A stretch of 64,000 bases of DNA from NCBI RefSeq assembly GCF_022760995.1, contig NZ_JAKWJO010000010.1:1-64000 (forward strand). Reading direction: 5' to 3'. Under the pieces are notes generated by a model that was not told the DNA's origin, ran no database searches, and saw only the letters and a program-made list of their open reading frames with translations. Positions 61,411 through 64,000 of the stretch are shown here, piece by piece. A program made the translations under genes and the position numbers. The DNA comes from Dyella sedimenti. Lineage in GTDB: Bacteria; Pseudomonadota; Gammaproteobacteria; Xanthomonadales; Rhodanobacteraceae. How positions within the stretch are numbered: position 1 is the first letter of the stretch; each line of letters opens with the position of its first letter.

Positions 61411-63876
61411 CTAGAACTTCGCGCGCAATTCCACGCCCCACAGCCGGGGCGGCGTGATGGTGGCGAACGGGGTGCCGAACACGCTGGTGCTGATGTTGTT
61501 CACGCCCGTCACGTACCGCTTGTTGAACACGTTGTTGCCGTACAGCGCAATGCCCCAGCGATCGCCCGGCGCGTGCCAATCCAGACGTGCGTCGGTGCGC
61601 TGCTGGCTGGTGCCGAGCCGGAAGTTCGGGCTGATGTCGCATTCGCCCTGCAACGGCGAATCGGCATTGCAGCGCGTCCTGCCGCGATAGGCCTGCGACA
61701 GGTCGAACTCCAGGTCGCCGTGCGCCACGCCGCGCCAAGTGTAGGCCAGCGAAAGCGCCCCGGAGAAGTAAGGCGCGCCGGTGGGCTGGCCGGACAGGTC
61801 GACGCCGTCCGGTGCGGTGGCCTGGCGGTAGGTGGCGTCGATATAGGCGCCGATGAAGCCGAGCCGCAGGCCGTCGATGGGTTGCCACTGCGCTTCCAGG
61901 TCCAGGCCCTTGGCCTCCTGGTTGCTGCTGTTGACGATGTAGATGGGCACGCCCGAACCCGTGCTGTTCGGGTCCAGCGCCAGCGCCTGCATGTTGTCGT
62001 AGCGGTAGTAGTACACCGAGGCGTTCAGCAGCAGGTTCTGCTCGGGGAACAGGCTCTTGATGCCGGCCTCGTAGTTGATGACCTTTTCCGGCGCGAAGGT
62101 GGAGCCGACCTGCACGCTGTTGTAGCCGCCCGCCTTGTAGCCCTTGGTGATGGAGGCGTAGCCCATCACGTCCGGCGTGAACTTGTAGCTGGCCACCACG
62201 CGGGGGCTCCAGTTGTTCCAGGTATTGCTGGCATGCGCAGGCATGCCCACCGCGCTGGTGAAGATCACGTTGTTGCCGAACGCGGCCAGCGCCGCCTGCG
62301 CCTCGGGCGGCAGCATCTGCAGGACGCCCAGCCCGGTGAGGCCGGCGATGGTGGCGTCGAAGGCGGGTGCGCTGCGCGGCATGTTGTACCAGCTGAATTC
62401 CTTCTCGTCGCGCGTGTAGCGCAGGCCGGTGGTGACATCGAAGCGGTCGCTGACATGCCAGATCACGTCGCCGAAGCCGGCATAGGCCTTGAAGTTGCCG
62501 TCGTTGCTGATCGCCTCGTGCCAGGGATCGCCGAGCAGGGTGAATGGCAGGCCGAAGGAGGCCAGCGCGTTGCTGATGTCGGTCAGCGGCGTGCCCGCGC
62601 CGAGCACGTTCTGCGCCAGCGTATCGAGGCTATCGGTGTTGATGTTGGTCTGGCTGGTCTGGCGCGCCTGCTCCTGGTAGTAGCTCACGCCGGCCACCCA
62701 GTCCATCAGGTCGGTGTTGCCGGAGAGCTTGAACTCCTGGTACCAGCTGTTGTTGTGCTCGATGTTGGTGGTGTCCAGGTAGGTGACCTGGTGGTTGGTG
62801 CCGTCGTAGTCGCCGCGGTTGAAAGTGTCGAAGCCACGCCAGGCCGTGGTGGACACCAGTTCGCCCCAGGGAAAGGCGTGGTCCACGGTCAGCGTGGCGC
62901 CGTCGAAGCGACGCGTCTCGGCGCCGCCGATGGCGTCGTTGTAGAGCGGCGCGTGCAGCGGGTTGAGGTAGGTGGACGGATCGGGCGGATACGGCGCGCG
63001 TTGGTTGGTGTCGTTGGTGAGCGGTACCAGGCCGATCGCGGGCGCGGGCGGCTGGTCGAGCTTCTCGTGGTCCCACGACAGCAGCACGCGGGTGTTGTCG
63101 GTGAGGTTCCAGCGATACACCACGCGCGAGCCCCATTGGTCGTCCTTGCCGTAGCGCTTGCCGGTGGCGGCATCCTTGATCCAGCCGTCGCTGCGGTCGT
63201 CCAGCACGCTCACGCGCAGCGCCATGTCCTTGTTGATCGGGATGTTGAGCAGCGCGTCGGCGTAGCGTTGCCCCTCGTTGCCCACGCGCACGCGCGCCTT
63301 GCCCTCGAAGTGGTCGCTGGGCTCGTTGGTGACGATGGAGATGGCGCCGGCCGCCGCGTTGCGGCCGAACAGGGTGCCTTGCGGCCCCTTCAGCACCTCG
63401 ATCCGCGCGATGTCGTTGAAGGCCAGCAGCGAGCCGCCCGAGCGCGCCGCGTACACGCCGTTGACGTACACGCCCACCGCCGACTCGGTGCCGATGCCGA
63501 AATTGCTGGTGGCGATGCCGCGCAGCTCGTAGGTCGGCTGGGTGGGCTGGGTGGCGTCGATCACCAGGCCGGGCACGAAGATGTCCATCTTGCTGAGGTC
63601 GGTCGCCTCCAGTGTGTCGATCTCCTTGGCGGTGACGATCTGCAGCGGGATCGGCACCGACTGCACTTCCTGGCTGCGGCTCTGCGCGGTCACCGTGATG
63701 TTGCCCAGCAGCTTGGCCTTCTCCGGATCGGCCGGCGTGGCGGCATCCTTCCTGGTGCCGGTGTCCTGCGGCGCCGGATCGGCGGCGACGGCCACGTTGG
63801 GCAGGCTCGCCAGCAGGCATAGCGCGCTTCCCACGAGCAGGCGATGCAGGCAGACGGACAGCGGATGGATCGTCAT
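61411..63876 (-). CDS. TonB-dependent outer-membrane receptor (second)
   Basis: An 821-aa receptor. Signal peptide ends near AVAADPAP. The plug starts ITVTAQSRSQEVQSVPIPLQIV and includes IEVLKGPQGTLFGRNAAAGAISIVT; the barrel ends GVELRAKF with terminal Phe. The plug type is that of the large 'sphingomonad-like' TonB receptors often linked to degradation of aromatic or terpenoid compounds. GAGGGGAG precedes the ATG. The substrate is unknown; the adjoining aldehyde dehydrogenase and the truncated gene upstream may give the pathway. Confidence 0.93.
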   Translation of the reverse strand: MTIHPLSVCLHRLLVGSALCLLASLPNVAVAADPAPQDTGTRKDAATPADPEKAKLLGNITVTAQSRSQEVQSVPIPLQIVTAKEIDTLEATDLSKMDIFVPGLVIDATQPTQPTYELRGIATSNFGIGTESAVGVYVNGVYAARSGGSLLAFNDIARIEVLKGPQGTLFGRNAAAGAISIVTNEPSDHFEGKARVRVGNEGQRYADALLNIPINKDMALRVSVLDDRSDGWIKDAATGKRYGKDDQWGSRVVYRWNLTDNTRVLLSWDHEKLDQPPAPAIGLVPLTNDTNQRAPYPPDPSTYLNPLHAPLYNDAIGGAETRRFDGATLTVDHAFPWGELVSTTAWRGFDTFNRGDYDGTNHQVTYLDTTNIEHNNSWYQEFKLSGNTDLMDWVAGVSYYQEQARQTSQTNINTDSLDTLAQNVLGAGTPLTDISNALASFGLPFTLLGDPWHEAISNDGNFKAYAGFGDVIWHVSDRFDVTTGLRYTRDEKEFSWYNMPRSAPAFDATIAGLTGLGVLQMLPPEAQAALAAFGNNVIFTSAVGMPAHASNTWNNWSPRVVASYKFTPDVMGYASITKGYKAGGYNSVQVGSTFAPEKVINYEAGIKSLFPEQNLLLNASVYYYRYDNMQALALDPNSTGSGVPIYIVNSSNQEAKGLDLEAQWQPIDGLRLGFIGAYIDATYRQATAPDGVDLSGQPTGAPYFSGALSLAYTWRGVAHGDLEFDLSQAYRGRTRCNADSPLQGECDISPNFRLGTSQQRTDARLDWHAPGDRWGIALYGNNVFNKRYVTGVNNISTSVFGTPFATITPPRLWGVELRAKF

Positions 63877-63937
63877 CGGCGGTTTCTCCCCTCGGAATGG
63901 AATGGCCGCGTCCCGCAGGCCGCGGCTTGCTGCGTGT

Positions 63938-64000
63938 TCAATGGATCGACGTGCAGCCCCCCGACTGCGCGGCGATCCAGGCCTTGATCAGCGCCACGCC
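63938..64000 (-). CDS. 3' end of a gene cut by the window edge
   Basis: Only the last 20 codons are present: GVALIKAWIAAQSGGCTSIH and TGA. The 'xLIKAWIxxG' pattern with a late cysteine recalls the end of c-type cytochrome-like or exported enzyme domains, but this is too short to assign. It lies 61 bp upstream of the TonB receptor gene on the same strand and is probably in the same operon. Confidence 0.4.
   Translation of the reverse strand, partial: GVALIKAWIAAQSGGCTSIH

Overview
The window is about two-thirds or more G+C by eye, densely coded, with many ATGA/GTGA stop-start overlaps. The gene families suggest a gammaproteobacterium of the Lysobacterales (Xanthomonadales), probably Rhodanobacteraceae (Dyella/Luteibacter/Rhodanobacter-like). 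The pointers are large TonB-dependent receptors beside glycosidases, an Xps-type secretin end, CalB and FadL, and REP-like 'TGTGGGAGCGCACC' repeats. This placement is inference from families, not a database result. No rRNA, tRNA, CRISPR array or classical insertion sequence was seen.

Layout. 1-2716: 3' end of a type II secretin gene, then the helicase hrpB. 2738-9300 (minus): a translationally coupled seven-gene operon for non-phosphorylated galactose breakdown (De Ley-Doudoroff route): GntR regulator, KDGal kinase DgoK, KDPGal aldolase DgoA, galactonate dehydratase DgoD, an SDR sugar dehydrogenase, an SMP-30 lactonase and a sugar:H+ symporter. 9709-17700 (plus, divergent): exported aldose 1-epimerase, an unassigned clan-A glycosidase, a TonB-dependent receptor, a GH93-like arabinanase with a CBM35-like tail, and a GH43 enzyme. 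Together these two blocks look like one locus that cuts, imports and oxidises an arabinose/galactose-containing plant glycan. 17801-27434: exported hydrolases (M28 peptidase, serine hydrolase, double-DTG aspartyl-protease-like protein), proline iminopeptidase, a DAACS symporter, threonine synthase and two small membrane proteins.

27510-31017: a 266-bp fold-back repeat abutting the stop codon of an mrfB-like exonuclease gene, which is coupled to an mrfA-like helicase gene. 31093-34443: a large autotransporter. 34797-42383: a five-gene unit of response regulator, histidine kinase and a tripartite RND efflux pump. 42422-45503 (minus) is the most unusual region: an alpha-N-methyltransferase of the borosin/tetrapyrrole-methylase type, a 102-aa precursor-like peptide, and a TPR-GGDEF protein whose TTG start overlaps the precursor's stop codon. 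This looks like a split borosin RiPP locus joined to cyclic-di-GMP signalling.

45707-64000: a small exported protein, a partial copy of the 27.5-kb repeat, an FAH hydrolase, an S53 peptidase, hemB, a tautomerase/DUF4865 pair with a divergent LysR regulator, a KefC-like antiporter, a glycosyltransferase-9 remnant, a giant membrane-anchored ankyrin protein, YcgL, FadL with a clear terminator, a CalB-like aldehyde dehydrogenase, a second TonB-dependent receptor and the 3' end of one more gene. Two pairs of inverted REP-like repeats sit exactly between convergent genes (47142-47220 and 59852-59975).
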